Assembly (NCBI GenBank): GCA_014268975.2 | Contig: CP077096.1 | Span: 1,076,501-1,140,500, forward strand | Direction of reading: 5' to 3' | DNA from: Pseudomonas wayambapalatensis | GTDB taxonomy: Bacteria; Pseudomonadota; Gammaproteobacteria; Pseudomonadales; Pseudomonadaceae | DNA: 64,000 nt | Shown: in pieces, positions 44,807-54,631 of the stretch | Numbering within the stretch: the stretch's first letter is position 1 | Layout of the letters: every line of letters begins with the position of its first letter | The notes under the pieces: model-generated | Seen by the model: only the letters and a program-made list of their open reading frames with translations | The model's database searches: none | Told to the model about the DNA's origin: nothing | Position numbers and translations under genes: made by a program

Positions 44807-45031
44807 TCAGCTGTCGGCATTGACATCGTTCGAGACTTTGGAAGCTGTCTGTTGCGCGTCTTTCGTCGCGCCTTGGTGCTGCGCGGCATAGGCATCCTGC
44901 GACTGTTGCAGGGTGGCGGCAATCTCTGCGTTACGGGCGACGAAGGCCGGCGATTCCTCAGCCATGGCCAGGGGCGACAACAACAGGGACGACAGGACGA
45001 AGACGCTGGCAATACCCATACTGTTGGACAT
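44807..45031 (-). CDS. Small secreted protein, unknown function
   Basis: A 74-residue protein with a signal peptide (MSNSMGIASVFVLSSLLLSPLAMAEE). The mature part, about 48 residues, is a polar helix rich in Ala, Gln, Asp and Ser (NAEIAATLQQSQDAYAAQHQ, then TASKVSNDVNADS) with no cysteine. ATG 45031 has AAGAAGG upstream. It lies between the porin and the two-component genes and has its own terminator. No family is recognised. Confidence 0.72.
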   Translation of the reverse strand: MSNSMGIASVFVLSSLLLSPLAMAEESPAFVARNAEIAATLQQSQDAYAAQHQGATKDAQQTASKVSNDVNADS

Positions 45032-45160
45032 TTGAAACAACCTTCTTGCGTGGCAAGTGTGAGTGAAGACAGGGCTAAGTTAGTCCTGAACAGGCACTTG
45101 AAACAGTACCGCAGAGGATAATCACTCTTGCGCAAAAAGTAAGAATTGCTGCGTGGGTCT

Positions 45161-46573
45161 TCAGACTTTTACCCTAAACCCGCGTAGTTGAGCGCTCGGC
45201 AGGTTGATGCCGAAAGTATTGGCGCCCTCTTCGCTGCGTACAAAGACGCTGCCGCCATGCATCAGCGCAATGGCCTTGACGATCGCCAAGCCCAACCCAT
45301 GGTTACCACCGCCGCTGTTGCTGCGCGCGGCGTCGACCCGATAGAAACGCTCGAACAGCAACGGCAGGTGGGCCTCGTCGATAGCCGGCCCGGGGTTGCT
45401 CACGGCGATGCTGACCCGCTCCTTATCGACATCGATCCGTACCTGGATCACTTCCCCGGGCGCAGTGTGCTGTACCGCGTTGTTCAGCAGATTGATGAGC
45501 GCGCGGCGCAGTTGTGCCTTTTCGATTGGGGCCTGGGCATCGCCGCTGACTTCGACGCTGACGCGCGCGTCCTCGAGGATGTAGTCCAGGTAGTCGAGGG
45601 TGGTCGCCACTTCCTCGGCCAGTGACGCCTGGGTCAGCGCGGTGGCCTTGCTGCCCTGGTCGGCGCTGGCCAGGAACAGCATGTCGTTGATGATGCTGCG
45701 CAACCGCTCGAGCTCCTCCAGATTCGATTGCAGCACTTCGAAGTAGTGCTCGGCGCTGCGCCCGCGGGTCAGGGCCACTTGGGTCTGGCCGATCAGGTTG
45801 GTCAGCGGCGAGCGCAGTTCGTGGGCAACGTCGGCGTTGAAGGCTTCGAGCCGCGAATAGGCCTGGCTGACCCGGTCGAGCGCGGCGTTGAAGGCCTTGG
45901 CAAACTGCGCCAGCTCCGGCGGCAGGTCCTGGGTGCGCAGGCGGCCGTCCAGGCGTGGCGGGGCCAGCGCCTGGGCTTCTGCCGACAGCGCCAGCAGTGG
46001 GCGCAGGCCGATGCGTGCGACCCAGTAGGCGAGCAGCGAGGCCAGCAGCACACCGAGCGCGGCCAGGCCGACAATGGCCACCAGCAGGCTGTGCTGGGCC
46101 TGCCAGAAGGTTTGTGTGTCGATACCGATCATGAAGCGTACCGCCGGCCGTTCACCCAGGGCCGGCAGTTGGCTGACCAGGATCTTGAACGGATAGGGGT
46201 TGTCGGCCAGGCGCAGGTCGCGCATGCCTTCCGGGCCCTGGGCGAAGCGGCGCAACTGCTCGTTGGGGTGGCCGTACTCGAAGCGCGGATCATCGCTGAC
46301 CACCCAGAAGCGGATGCGCCGGTCTTCTTCGGCCAGCAGGTTGAGTTTGTTGTGGATCTTCGCCCAGTGTTCCAGGGTGCCGAAGCGGTTGAGGGTGGAC
46401 TCCAGCACGCTGAAGCGCGCATCCAGCTCGGCCGCCGGCAACAGGTCGAGGCTGCGGTCGACCTGGCGGTACAACGCACTGCCGATCAGCACGAACACCG
46501 CCAGCGCCACTAGCGTGAACAGCAGCGACAGGCGCAGGGCCAGGGAGTTAGCCCGCACGGTTTTCCAGGACAT
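45161..46573 (-). CDS. Sensor histidine kinase, heavy-metal (CopS/CusS/IrlS) type
   Basis: 470 residues: first membrane span near 14-36, periplasmic sensor, second span near 170-192, HAMP-like linker, H-box with His251 in ADVAHELRSPLTN, and an ATPase domain with NLLNNAVQHT and NHGLGLAIVKAIA. ATG 46573 has GAGG eight bases upstream and lies inside the end of the regulator gene (26-base overlap). The subfamily is typically metal-responsive, but the signal is not shown by the sequence. Confidence 0.9.
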   Translation of the reverse strand: MSWKTVRANSLALRLSLLFTLVALAVFVLIGSALYRQVDRSLDLLPAAELDARFSVLESTLNRFGTLEHWAKIHNKLNLLAEEDRRIRFWVVSDDPRFEYGHPNEQLRRFAQGPEGMRDLRLADNPYPFKILVSQLPALGERPAVRFMIGIDTQTFWQAQHSLLVAIVGLAALGVLLASLLAYWVARIGLRPLLALSAEAQALAPPRLDGRLRTQDLPPELAQFAKAFNAALDRVSQAYSRLEAFNADVAHELRSPLTNLIGQTQVALTRGRSAEHYFEVLQSNLEELERLRSIINDMLFLASADQGSKATALTQASLAEEVATTLDYLDYILEDARVSVEVSGDAQAPIEKAQLRRALINLLNNAVQHTAPGEVIQVRIDVDKERVSIAVSNPGPAIDEAHLPLLFERFYRVDAARSNSGGGNHGLGLAIVKAIALMHGGSVFVRSEEGANTFGINLPSAQLRGFRVKV

Positions 46574-47222
46574 AGCCCATGCCTCGGATGGTGTGCAGCA
46601 GCTTGTTGTCGAACGGCCCGTCGAGCTTGGCGCGCAAGCGCTTGATCGCGACCTCGACAACGTTGGCGTCGCTGTCGAAATTGATGTCCCAGACCAGCTC
46701 GGCGATGGCGGTCTTGGACAGGATCTCGCCCTGGCGCCGGGCCAGCACGCTGAGCAGCGAGAACTCCTTGGCGGTCAGCTCCAGACGCTGGCCCGCGCGG
46801 CTGGCCTTGCGTGCCATCAGGTCGATCCACAGGTCGGCGACCTGGATCTGCAGCGGCTCATGGCTGGTGCTGCGGCGGGTCAGGGCCTGCAGGCGGGCGA
46901 CCAGTTCGAGGAAGGAGAACGGCTTGCCCAGGTAGTCGTCGGCACCTTCGCGCAAGCCATGAATGCGGTCCTCGACGCGCTCGCGGGCGGTGAGCATGAT
47001 CACCGGGGTCTGCTTGCGTGCACGCAGGGCGCGCAGCACGCCGTAGCCATCCAGGCCCGGGAGCATGACGTCGAGCACGATCACCGCATAGTCGCCCTCG
47101 AGCGCCAGGTGCAGGCCATCGATGCCATCACGGGCCAGATCGACAGTGAAGCCCTGCTCGGTCAGGCCGCGATGCAGGTAGTCGGCGGTTTTTTCTTCGT
47201 CTTCGACGATCAGCACACGCAT
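46548..47222 (-). CDS. Response regulator, OmpR/CopR-CusR type
   Basis: A 224-residue regulator: receiver domain with phosphoacceptor Asp51 in VIVLDVMLPGLDG and a conserved Lys in GADDYLGKPFSF, then an OmpR-type winged helix ending LLHTIRGMGYVLE. It starts nine bases after the efflux pump gene on the same strand and overlaps its kinase gene. It likely controls the upstream mfp-rnd genes, an inference from position. Confidence 0.93.
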   Translation of the reverse strand: MRVLIVEDEEKTADYLHRGLTEQGFTVDLARDGIDGLHLALEGDYAVIVLDVMLPGLDGYGVLRALRARKQTPVIMLTARERVEDRIHGLREGADDYLGKPFSFLELVARLQALTRRSTSHEPLQIQVADLWIDLMARKASRAGQRLELTAKEFSLLSVLARRQGEILSKTAIAELVWDINFDSDANVVEVAIKRLRAKLDGPFDNKLLHTIRGMGYVLENRAG

Positions 47223-47231
47223 GAGTTTGTC

Positions 47232-50200
47232 TCAACTGGCGGTCGCGGCCGCGTTGGCGACCTTGCGGCGGTGGAACAGGCGCTCCAGGGCCAAGTATAT
47301 GACGGGGGTGGTGAACAGCGTCAGCGCCTGGCTGACCAGCAGGCCACCGACCACCGCGATGCCCAGCGGCTGGCGCAGCTCGGCACCGGCTCCGAAGCCG
47401 AACATCAAAGGCACCGCGCCGAGCAGGGCGGCGAGGGTGGTCATGATGATCGGCCGGAAGCGTGTCAGGCAGGCCTGGTGGATTGCCTGCTCGGGCGTCA
47501 TGCCCTGGTTGCGTTGGGCGTCGAGGGCAAAGTCGATGAGCAGGATGCCGTTCTTCTTGACGATGCCGATCAGCAGCACGATGCCGATCAGCCCCATGAT
47601 GGTGAAGTCCTGGCCCATGGCCCAGAGCAGGATCAGCGCACCGAGGCCCGCCGAGGGCAGGGTGGAGATGATCGTCAGCGGGTGTACGAAGCTCTCGTAG
47701 AGCACGCCAAGGATGATGTACACCGCCACCAGTGCTGCGAGGATCAGCCAAGGCTGGCTCGACAATGAACTCTGGAACGCTTGTGCCGCGCCCTGGAAAC
47801 TGCCGACGATGGCATCGGGCATGCCCAGCTCGCGCTGGGTCTGTTCGAGGATGCGCACCGCATCACCCAGGGCCACGCCGGGGGCGAGGTTGAACGACAG
47901 GTTGGCGGCCGGGAACAGGCCGTCGTGGGCGATCGACAGCGGGCCGGTGCTGGGCGGTGCGACATGGGCCAGGGCCGACAGCGGCACCATCTCGCCCGAC
48001 AACGGCGAGCGCAGGTAGAAATAGTTCAGGCTCTCGGCCTTGCCGCGCTGGCGGGCGTCGAGTTCGAGGATCACCTTGTACTGGTTGGTCTCGGTCTGGA
48101 ACTCGCTGATCTGGCGCTGGCCGAAGGCGTCGTACAGCGCCTGGTCGACGTCGGTGGTGGTCAGGCCGAAGCGAGCGGCGGCCTGGCGGTCGATGTCGAT
48201 GCGGGTGACGCTGGCGCCCAGCTGCAGGTCGTTGGACAGGTCACGGAACGCCGGGTTTTCCCGCAGGCGGTCGGTCAGGCGCTGGGTCCACAGGTTCAGG
48301 GCCACGCCATCGTTGCTCTTGAGCACGTACTGGTACTGGGTGCGCGACGGGCCGGAGCTGAGGTTGATGTCCTGGCCGGCGCGCAGGTACAGGACGATGC
48401 CGGGCACCTGGGCAAGTTTCGGGCGCAGGCGGTCGATCAGCTCGCTGGCCGACACATCGCGCTCGCCGCGGGGCTTGAGACTGATCCAGAAGCGGCCGTT
48501 GGCGATGGTCTGGTTGCTGCCGGTGACCCCGACCGAGTGGGAGAAGGCGCGTACCGCAGGGTCGGCCTCAATGATCTTCGCCAGCGCCTGGTGCTTTTCG
48601 ATCATCGCCGGGTACGACACGTTGGCGGCTGCCTCGCTGGTGCCGAGGATGAAGCCGGTGTCCTGCAGCGGGAAGAAGCCCTTGGGGATGGCGACATAGC
48701 CGACCACTGCCAGCGCCAGGGTCAGGCCGAATACACCCAGCGTCAGGCGCTGGTGGGCGAGGGCGTGGTCCAGGCCCTTTTCGTACCAGCGCACCAGGCG
48801 CTGGCCGAAGCCGTCGTGGTGTTCCTGCGGCGGTTTGCGCATGAACAAGGCACAGAGGGTCGGCGCCAGGGTCAACGACACCACCACCGAAATCAGGATG
48901 GTCGAGGTGGCGGTCAGGGCGAACTCCTTGAACAAACGCCCGACCACGCCGCCCATGAACAGCAGTGGAATGAACGCGGCGATCAGCGAGAAGCTGATCG
49001 AGATGACCGTGAAGCCGATCTCGCCGGCGCCCTTGATCGCCGCCGTGCGGCTGTCGTCTCCGGCTTCCAGGTGACGGTGGATGTTTTCCACCACCACGAT
49101 GGCGTCATCGACCACGAAGCCCACGGCGATGACGATGGCCACCAGGGTGAGGTTGTTGAGGCTGAAGCCTGCCACGTACATCAGTGCGCAACTGGCGATC
49201 AGCGACACCCCCAGCACGCTGGAGACGACCAGGGTTGCAGACCACTGACGCAGGAACAGCGCCATCACCCCGATCACCAGTATCACCGCGATCATCAGAG
49301 TGAGTTCCACTTCATGCAGCGAGGCGCGGATGGTCTGGGTGCGGTCGTTGAGCACCGACACCTCGACCGAGGCTGGAAGCATTTCCTGCAAGCGCGGCAG
49401 GGCGTCGAGCACGCGATCCACGGTGTCGACGATATTGGCGCCAGGCTGGCGGAAGATCACCAGGTTCAGCCCGGGTTTGTCGCCGGACCAGGATTTGACA
49501 TAGGCGTTCTCGGCGCCTTCGATCACCTTGGCCACGTCCTGCAGGCGAACCGGGGCGCCGTTGCGGTAGCTGACGATCAGTTGGGCGTAGTCTTCGGGGT
49601 GGAACAACTGGTCGTTGGCGGCGATGGTCGAGACACTGTGTTCGCCGTACAGCGCGCCCTTGGCCAGGTTCAGGCTGGTCTGCTGGATGGCCTGGCGGAT
49701 ATCGGCCAAGGTCAGGCCGATGGCCGCGAGCTTCTCGGGCTGGGCTTGTACGCGGATCGCGGGGCGCAGTTGGCCGGTGATGTTGATCAGGCCGACCCCG
49801 TCGATCTGGCTGAGCTGGCGCGCCAACAGGGTTTCGGTGTAGTCGCTGAGCTCGTTGCCGGGCATTTGCTCGGAGCTGACGGTCAGCACCAGCACGGGGC
49901 TGTCGGCCGGGTTGACCTTGCGCCAGGTCGGTGGGCTGGGCAGGTCCTGCGGCAGGCGCGCAGTGGCGGTGTTGATCGCGGCCTGGACTTCCTGGGCGGC
50001 GGTGTCGATGTTCTTGTCGAGGGTGAACTGCAGGATCAGCGTGGTCGAGCCCAGGGCACTGCTGCTGGTCATCTGGGTCATGCCGGGGATGGCGCTGAAC
50101 TGTACCTCCAGCGGCGTCGCCACCGAGGATGCCATGGTTTCCGGGCTGGCGCCGGGAAGCTGCGCGGTGACCTGGATGGTCGGGAAGTCGGCTTCCGGCA

Positions 50201-50321
50201 AGGGGGCCACCGGCAGGCGCGGGAAAGCGATGGCCCCCAGCAGCACCAGGGCGAAGGTCAGTAGCAGGGTGGCGATGGGGTGGTCGATGCACCAGGCCGA
50301 ACCCCCTTTGCGGGTGATCAT
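47232..50321 (-). CDS. RND efflux transporter, MdtC-like (HAE-1)
   Basis: A 1029-residue inner-membrane drug/proton antiporter. Twelve hydrophobic spans are visible; VDDAIVVVENIHRHLEAG in span 4 has the paired aspartates used for proton transfer in HAE-1 pumps, unlike the metal-exporting HME pumps. The start MITRKGGSAWCIDHPIATLLL and the opening PLPEADFPTIQVTAQLPGAS resemble MdtC. It overlaps the membrane-fusion gene by four bases. Only one RND gene is present, whereas MdtABC has two. Confidence 0.92.
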   Translation of the reverse strand: MITRKGGSAWCIDHPIATLLLTFALVLLGAIAFPRLPVAPLPEADFPTIQVTAQLPGASPETMASSVATPLEVQFSAIPGMTQMTSSSALGSTTLILQFTLDKNIDTAAQEVQAAINTATARLPQDLPSPPTWRKVNPADSPVLVLTVSSEQMPGNELSDYTETLLARQLSQIDGVGLINITGQLRPAIRVQAQPEKLAAIGLTLADIRQAIQQTSLNLAKGALYGEHSVSTIAANDQLFHPEDYAQLIVSYRNGAPVRLQDVAKVIEGAENAYVKSWSGDKPGLNLVIFRQPGANIVDTVDRVLDALPRLQEMLPASVEVSVLNDRTQTIRASLHEVELTLMIAVILVIGVMALFLRQWSATLVVSSVLGVSLIASCALMYVAGFSLNNLTLVAIVIAVGFVVDDAIVVVENIHRHLEAGDDSRTAAIKGAGEIGFTVISISFSLIAAFIPLLFMGGVVGRLFKEFALTATSTILISVVVSLTLAPTLCALFMRKPPQEHHDGFGQRLVRWYEKGLDHALAHQRLTLGVFGLTLALAVVGYVAIPKGFFPLQDTGFILGTSEAAANVSYPAMIEKHQALAKIIEADPAVRAFSHSVGVTGSNQTIANGRFWISLKPRGERDVSASELIDRLRPKLAQVPGIVLYLRAGQDINLSSGPSRTQYQYVLKSNDGVALNLWTQRLTDRLRENPAFRDLSNDLQLGASVTRIDIDRQAAARFGLTTTDVDQALYDAFGQRQISEFQTETNQYKVILELDARQRGKAESLNYFYLRSPLSGEMVPLSALAHVAPPSTGPLSIAHDGLFPAANLSFNLAPGVALGDAVRILEQTQRELGMPDAIVGSFQGAAQAFQSSLSSQPWLILAALVAVYIILGVLYESFVHPLTIISTLPSAGLGALILLWAMGQDFTIMGLIGIVLLIGIVKKNGILLIDFALDAQRNQGMTPEQAIHQACLTRFRPIIMTTLAALLGAVPLMFGFGAGAELRQPLGIAVVGGLLVSQALTLFTTPVIYLALERLFHRRKVANAAATAS

Positions 50322-51481
50322 GGCTGGCTCCGGCGGTCAGCCACTTCGGGGCTGGCGGGCAGGTCGGGGGCGACCTCGACCCGTGCCCCGGGCTTGAGGC
50401 GCGACTGGCCGTCGAGCACCAGGCGATCACCGGCCTTGACCCCGGCGATGACGTTCAGGTCGCTGTCCTGGTAGAGCACCTTCACCGGCACGCTGGCAAC
50501 CTTGTCGCCATCGAGGCGGTAGACGTAATGGCCATCGATGCCTCGCTGCACCACGGGTGGTGGCACCACCAGGGCGTTCTCGTCGATGGCGGTGCGCAGG
50601 CGAATGGTCACCAGTTGGCCCGGCCACAAGCGGCCATCCTTGTTGTCGAACTCGGCCTTGATACGCACGGTGCCGGTGTTGGCCGAGACCTGGTTATCGA
50701 TCAGCGCCAGGTGGCCCTGGCCCAGCAGGCTGCGTTCGCCGTCGGCGTCCATGTAGGCCTCGACCAGCGCTGGTGACGGGCCTTTGAGCAGGTTCTGCAG
50801 GCTGGGCAGCATCTGTTGCGGCAGGGCGAACTCGACGGCGATCGGGTCGATCTGGGTGACGCTGAACAGACCCTGGGTGTCGCTGCTGCGCACCAGGTTG
50901 CCGGGGTCGACGTTGCGAATGCCGACGCGACCGGTCACCGGTGAGCGGATCTGCGTGTACGACAGCTGCACTTCGGCATTGGCGATGGCTGCCTGGTTAC
51001 CCTTGACCGTGGCCTGCAGTTGATTCACCAGCGCCTGTTGCTGGTCGAGGGTCTGTTTCGAGACGCCGTCGTCGCTGCTCAGCAGGCGGTAGCGCTTGAG
51101 GTCGACACCGGCCACCTGCAACTGTGCCTGGCTCTGGCCGAGTTGGGCGCGAGCCTGCTCGAGACTGGCGCGGATCGCGCGGTCGTCGAGGGTGGCGAGC
51201 AGGTCGCCTGCCTTGACCCATTGGCCCTCCTTGACCTGCACCTGGGTCAGGATGCCCTCGACCTGCGGGCGTACATCGACGCTGTGCAACGACAGTACCG
51301 AGCCGATGGCGCTGGCAAAGCGCGGCACGTCCTGCAGGGTGACGCTGACCACCCTGACCGGCACGGCATTTTGCGCGCGTGGGGCAGGCGTGTCCTGGCG
51401 CAGGCGCAACCAACCGGCCACGGCGATCAGCAGGAGGATGGCCAGGGTGGCGAGAACGAAGGAGCGGGAGGGACGTCGCAT
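50318..51481 (-). CDS. Membrane fusion protein of RND pump (MdtA-like)
   Basis: A 387-residue periplasmic adaptor with an N-terminal membrane anchor (FVLATLAILLLIAVAGWL). The barrel-sandwich halves are SLHSVDVRPQVEGILTQVQV and YTQIRSPVTGRVGIRNVDPG, with an alpha-hairpin between. It links the inner-membrane pump to an outer-membrane factor, which is not encoded here. It is the first gene of the four-gene efflux and two-component set. Confidence 0.93.
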   Translation of the reverse strand: MRRPSRSFVLATLAILLLIAVAGWLRLRQDTPAPRAQNAVPVRVVSVTLQDVPRFASAIGSVLSLHSVDVRPQVEGILTQVQVKEGQWVKAGDLLATLDDRAIRASLEQARAQLGQSQAQLQVAGVDLKRYRLLSSDDGVSKQTLDQQQALVNQLQATVKGNQAAIANAEVQLSYTQIRSPVTGRVGIRNVDPGNLVRSSDTQGLFSVTQIDPIAVEFALPQQMLPSLQNLLKGPSPALVEAYMDADGERSLLGQGHLALIDNQVSANTGTVRIKAEFDNKDGRLWPGQLVTIRLRTAIDENALVVPPPVVQRGIDGHYVYRLDGDKVASVPVKVLYQDSDLNVIAGVKAGDRLVLDGQSRLKPGARVEVAPDLPASPEVADRRSQP

Positions 51482-51809
51482 CGGTGCTGGTACCGGTCAG
51501 TTGGCAGGGTTGGTTACGTGTCGTGTTCTGCGCGGGCAAGCCCGCTCGCACACCATCTGTTACGGAAGTACCTGTGGGATGGGGCTTGCCCGCGAACAGA
51601 ACACCTAGATAACCGGCTTTATGTCCTGTCCTTTTTCTGCTTATAGCCCCCCAACCGGGTCGGCAACGTGACGCCTGGCTGACAGCGCTGACAGTTTCCA
51701 ATCATTGATGGCCAATTGCCAAGGCATTGCGCTGGATCAATGCCCGTCCGGGGTTTGCCCCTAGAGTCGAACGCCCTCCCGATTGTCCCGACAACAATGA
51801 GAGCCTCCG
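51482..51809. other. Gene-free stretch between efflux operon and chemoreceptor
   Basis: It holds one REP pair and the divergent promoter region of the efflux operon and the Aer-like gene. No further gene is supported; short frames here have no family-like product. Confidence 0.6.
51523..51604. repeat. Imperfect REP pair
   Basis: GTGTTCTGCGCGGGCAAGCC...CGCACA faces TGTGGGATGGGGCTTGCCCG...GAACAGAACAC. It is an inverted repeat with several mismatches, between two divergent genes. Confidence 0.8.
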
Positions 51810-53393
51810 ATGAAGTGCAATATGCCTGTTACCGGTCGCCAAGTGGATTATCCCGGTGATGCCAACATCCTTTCCACCACCGACCTCGATAGCCGCATCA
51901 CCTACGCCAACGATGATTTCGTGCGTATCAGCGGGTTTGCCCGCGAGCAGTTGCTCGGCCAGCCGCATCATGTGGTCCGCCATCCTGACATGCCTGCCCA
52001 GGCCTTCGAGCAGATGTGGCAGACGCTCAAGGCCGGTCGTTCGTGGATGGGGCTGGTGAAGAACCGCTGCAGCAACGGTGATCACTACTGGGTCAGCGCC
52101 TTCGTCTCGCCCATCGGCAGTGCGGGGCAGACGGTCGAGTACCAGTCGGTGCGCACCCGTCCACTCGACGAGCAGGTCGCGGCGGCCGAGCGCTGCTATG
52201 CACGTTTGCGCGAAGGGCGGTGGCGCTGGCGCGAGCGTCTGCCGGTGCCGGGCCTGCGGGCGCGGCTGTCGCTGGGCATTGGCGCTGTGCTGGCGCTGGT
52301 GATCGGCGTCGGGCAGGGCTGGTCGGCCGGCGCCTGGCAGGTGTCTTTGATCGAGTGGCTGGCGGCAGCGGGCCTGAGCAGCTTGGCCGTGTGGGGGCTA
52401 TTGCGCCCGTTCGAGCGTCTGCGTGCCCAGGCCCTGGCGGTGGCCGACAATCCACTGAGCCAGCAGTTGTACACGGGGCGGCGCGATGACATTGGCCAGA
52501 TCGACTTCGCCATGCGCATGCTCAAGGCGCAGTTGGGGGCGGTGGTCGGGCGCATAGGCGATACCTCGACACGCCTGGCCGGGCATTCCGGATCGCTGGC
52601 CGAAGCCCTGCAGGCCAGTCATGCCAACAGCCTCGAGCAGCAGAGCGAGGCGGACCAGGTCGCCACGGCGATCCACCAGATGAGCGCCAGCGTCGCCCAG
52701 GTCGCCAGTAGCGCGCAGTTGGCGGCGATGGCTGCCGACCAGGCCGAAGACGAAACCCAGTCGGGTCATCAAGTGGTCGACCGCAACCGCTGCGCGATCC
52801 AGGACCTGGCCGGTTCGCTGGTGGAGGCGAGCGAGGTGATCCAGCAACTGGAAAACCACAGCGGCGAGATTTCCGGGGTCATCGATGTGATCCGTGGCAT
52901 TGCCGAGCAGACCAACCTGCTGGCACTCAATGCCGCCATCGAGGCGGCGCGTGCCGGCGACCAGGGGCGTGGTTTTGCTGTGGTCGCCGACGAGGTGCGT
53001 GGCCTGGCCCAGCGTACCGCGCAGTCGACCCACGAGATCCAGCGCATGATCGCTGCCTTGCAGGAGGGTACCCGTGCGGCGGTACAGGTGATGCGTCAGA
53101 GCAGCACCCACGCCGGGCATAGCGTCGAGCAGGCGCGCCTGGCCAGCGATGCGCTCGACAGCATCAGCGTGCGGGTCAACCAGATCAACGAGATGAGTTT
53201 GCAGATCGCGGCGGCGGTGGAGCAGCAGAGCCAGGTCAGCGAGAGCATCAACCGCAATATCGTCAGTATTCGCCAGGCCAGCGAGGCGACGGTGGATGTG
53301 GGGCAGCGCAGTCACAGCAGTGCCAGTGATGTGGCGGGGCTGGCGCAGGATCTGCGGCGGTTGGCGGATGAGTTCTGGCGGCGCTGTCAGTGA
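51810..53393 (+). CDS. aer: PAS-containing methyl-accepting chemotaxis protein (Aer-like)
   Basis: 527 residues. The N-terminal PAS domain (about 20-130) starts [24 protein letters not shown] in parts and has [13 protein letters not shown] as in Aer. A hydrophobic hairpin lies near 155-200 with no real periplasmic domain. The signalling tip is [20 protein letters not shown]. It lacks a clear HAMP of usual length. Aer proteins sense redox state through FAD for energy taxis; P. putida has several. FAD binding is inferred from PAS type only. No other chemotaxis gene adjoins, but cheV lies about 1.2 kb on. Confidence 0.86.
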   Translation: MKCNMPVTGRQVDYPGDANILSTTDLDSRITYANDDFVRISGFAREQLLGQPHHVVRHPDMPAQAFEQMWQTLKAGRSWMGLVKNRCSNGDHYWVSAFVSPIGSAGQTVEYQSVRTRPLDEQVAAAERCYARLREGRWRWRERLPVPGLRARLSLGIGAVLALVIGVGQGWSAGAWQVSLIEWLAAAGLSSLAVWGLLRPFERLRAQALAVADNPLSQQLYTGRRDDIGQIDFAMRMLKAQLGAVVGRIGDTSTRLAGHSGSLAEALQASHANSLEQQSEADQVATAIHQMSASVAQVASSAQLAAMAADQAEDETQSGHQVVDRNRCAIQDLAGSLVEASEVIQQLENHSGEISGVIDVIRGIAEQTNLLALNAAIEAARAGDQGRGFAVVADEVRGLAQRTAQSTHEIQRMIAALQEGTRAAVQVMRQSSTHAGHSVEQARLASDALDSISVRVNQINEMSLQIAAAVEQQSQVSESINRNIVSIRQASEATVDVGQRSHSSASDVAGLAQDLRRLADEFWRRCQ

Positions 53394-53398
53394 GGCTG

Positions 53399-53488
53399 GC
53401 GGTGCCCTTTTCGCGGGCAAGCCCCTCCCACAGGGGCTAGGACTGCTTTTTTTTGTGGGAGCGGGCTTGCCCGCGAAAAGGGCACCGC
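53399..53488. repeat. REP pair in a long inverted repeat
   Basis: GCGGTGCCCTTTTCGCGGGC...CCCACA is matched by TGTGGGAGCGGGCTTGCCCG...AGGGCACCGC. The two arms match over 30 bases or more with a 22-base loop that includes TTTTTTTT. It lies between convergent genes and may terminate both. Confidence 0.88.
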
Positions 53489-53498
53489 AGATTCCAGC

Positions 53499-54233
53499 TC
53501 AGAACCCGATAAAGGCGTAGTACACCGGCGCTTCGCCGGTCGTCAGCAGCCCATGCCCCTGCAGCCCGTCTGCCAGTTCGACATCTTGCACATGCACTGT
53601 CCATGGCACGAGCGCTTGATCGCTCGTCTGATCCAGCGCCGCGAGAAACGCCTGCATGTCTGGCAGCCAGGCGGTGAAACCGTTGCCCTTGAGCGCGCTG
53701 GTGGTCATGCCCAACGCCTGGCAGACCGCAACCTTGGCGGCGATGTCGTCGCGGTCGGCCTGGCGCGAGGCTTCGATCAGTGCGGCCAGTTGCGGATCGA
53801 CGGCCCTGTTGCCGACGATCAGTTGCGGGCCTTGTTGCCAGGCTTCGGGTGGGCAATCCTTGGCTTCGACGCGCAGAGGCAGGTGCGGGTTGACCTCGGC
53901 CGGATAGATACGACAGACCAGCGGGCGTGTTTCATAGATGCCGCACAGGTTGTTGGCATCCAGGTTGCGACAGCGCCCTGGATTGAAGGCCGCGAAGGTC
54001 ACCGAGACCCGCACCTCTGCACTCCCGCAAGGCACGGCGAGCGAACGGCGCAGCACATGATCGCGTTGCTCGACCGGCATGCCCGGGCCATCGGTGACGA
54101 AGCCTTCGATCAGCACCACGACCTGGCCGCCACTGGCAGCCCACTGGCGGGACTCGGCGAGCGTGAGGGGTACATGGTGGCCGGTGCAGCACTTGCCGCA
54201 GCCGGTGCAGGCGAAACGAATGCCGTCGCTCAC
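53499..54233 (-). CDS. YkgJ family cysteine-cluster protein
   Basis: 244 residues from GTG 54233. The N-terminal motif FACTGCGKCCTGHH and the downstream CRNLDANNLCGIYETRPLVCRIYPAE give the family pattern of eight or so cysteines that bind zinc or iron. The GTG overlaps the stop of the upstream gene (GTGA); an ATG six codons earlier lacks a ribosome-binding site. The C-terminal half is helical and less conserved. Its role is unknown; metal binding is inferred from the cysteines. Confidence 0.85.
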   Translation of the reverse strand: MSDGIRFACTGCGKCCTGHHVPLTLAESRQWAASGGQVVVLIEGFVTDGPGMPVEQRDHVLRRSLAVPCGSAEVRVSVTFAAFNPGRCRNLDANNLCGIYETRPLVCRIYPAEVNPHLPLRVEAKDCPPEAWQQGPQLIVGNRAVDPQLAALIEASRQADRDDIAAKVAVCQALGMTTSALKGNGFTAWLPDMQAFLAALDQTSDQALVPWTVHVQDVELADGLQGHGLLTTGEAPVYYAFIGF

Positions 54234-54541
54234 TTGGCGCCTGGCTTCCATTCGGTGACGTAGGCTTGCTGCTGGGCGCGGTCGTACAGGCACAGTTCGG
54301 TGCCTGTCTGGTTCTTCATGTATTTTGGCTTGTACACGCCTTCGATCAGCAGGGCGCTATAGGCGGTGCGGTCGTCGAATTCAGCGGGCTTGCCCAGGGC
54401 GTGGGCGTCCTTGAACTGGCTGGCGGCCAGGCAGCGCTTGACCATCTGCTGGCGGTACTCGTTCCAGGCGTCGGGGCTGGAGGCCTGGGCAAGACCGCTG
54501 GTCATGGCGAGGGCAATCAGGGCAATGCGAAGAGGGGTCAT
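54230..54541 (-). CDS. Small periplasmic protein cotranscribed with the YkgJ-like gene
   Basis: A 103-residue protein with signal peptide MTPLRIALIALAMTSGLAQASSPD. The mature part contains two cysteines (KRCLAASQF, ELCLYDRAQQQ) that could pair, and the positive/aromatic patch GVYKPKYMKN. An upstream TTG would add five residues. The next gene starts within its stop codon. I recognise no family. Confidence 0.8.
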   Translation of the reverse strand: MTPLRIALIALAMTSGLAQASSPDAWNEYRQQMVKRCLAASQFKDAHALGKPAEFDDRTAYSALLIEGVYKPKYMKNQTGTELCLYDRAQQQAYVTEWKPGAK

Positions 54542-54631
54542 AAGCGATACCGGCAAGAAAACCTCGGAAGGGGAGTGATTATGCCCGAGTCCTCCCCACC
54601 ATCAAGTGAAGGCATTGTGTCGCCAGATGTA

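Noticed and set aside
51482..51809. Possible small genes in the efflux/chemoreceptor gap
   Set aside because: The frames lie across REP arms and promoter sequence and show no coding pattern.
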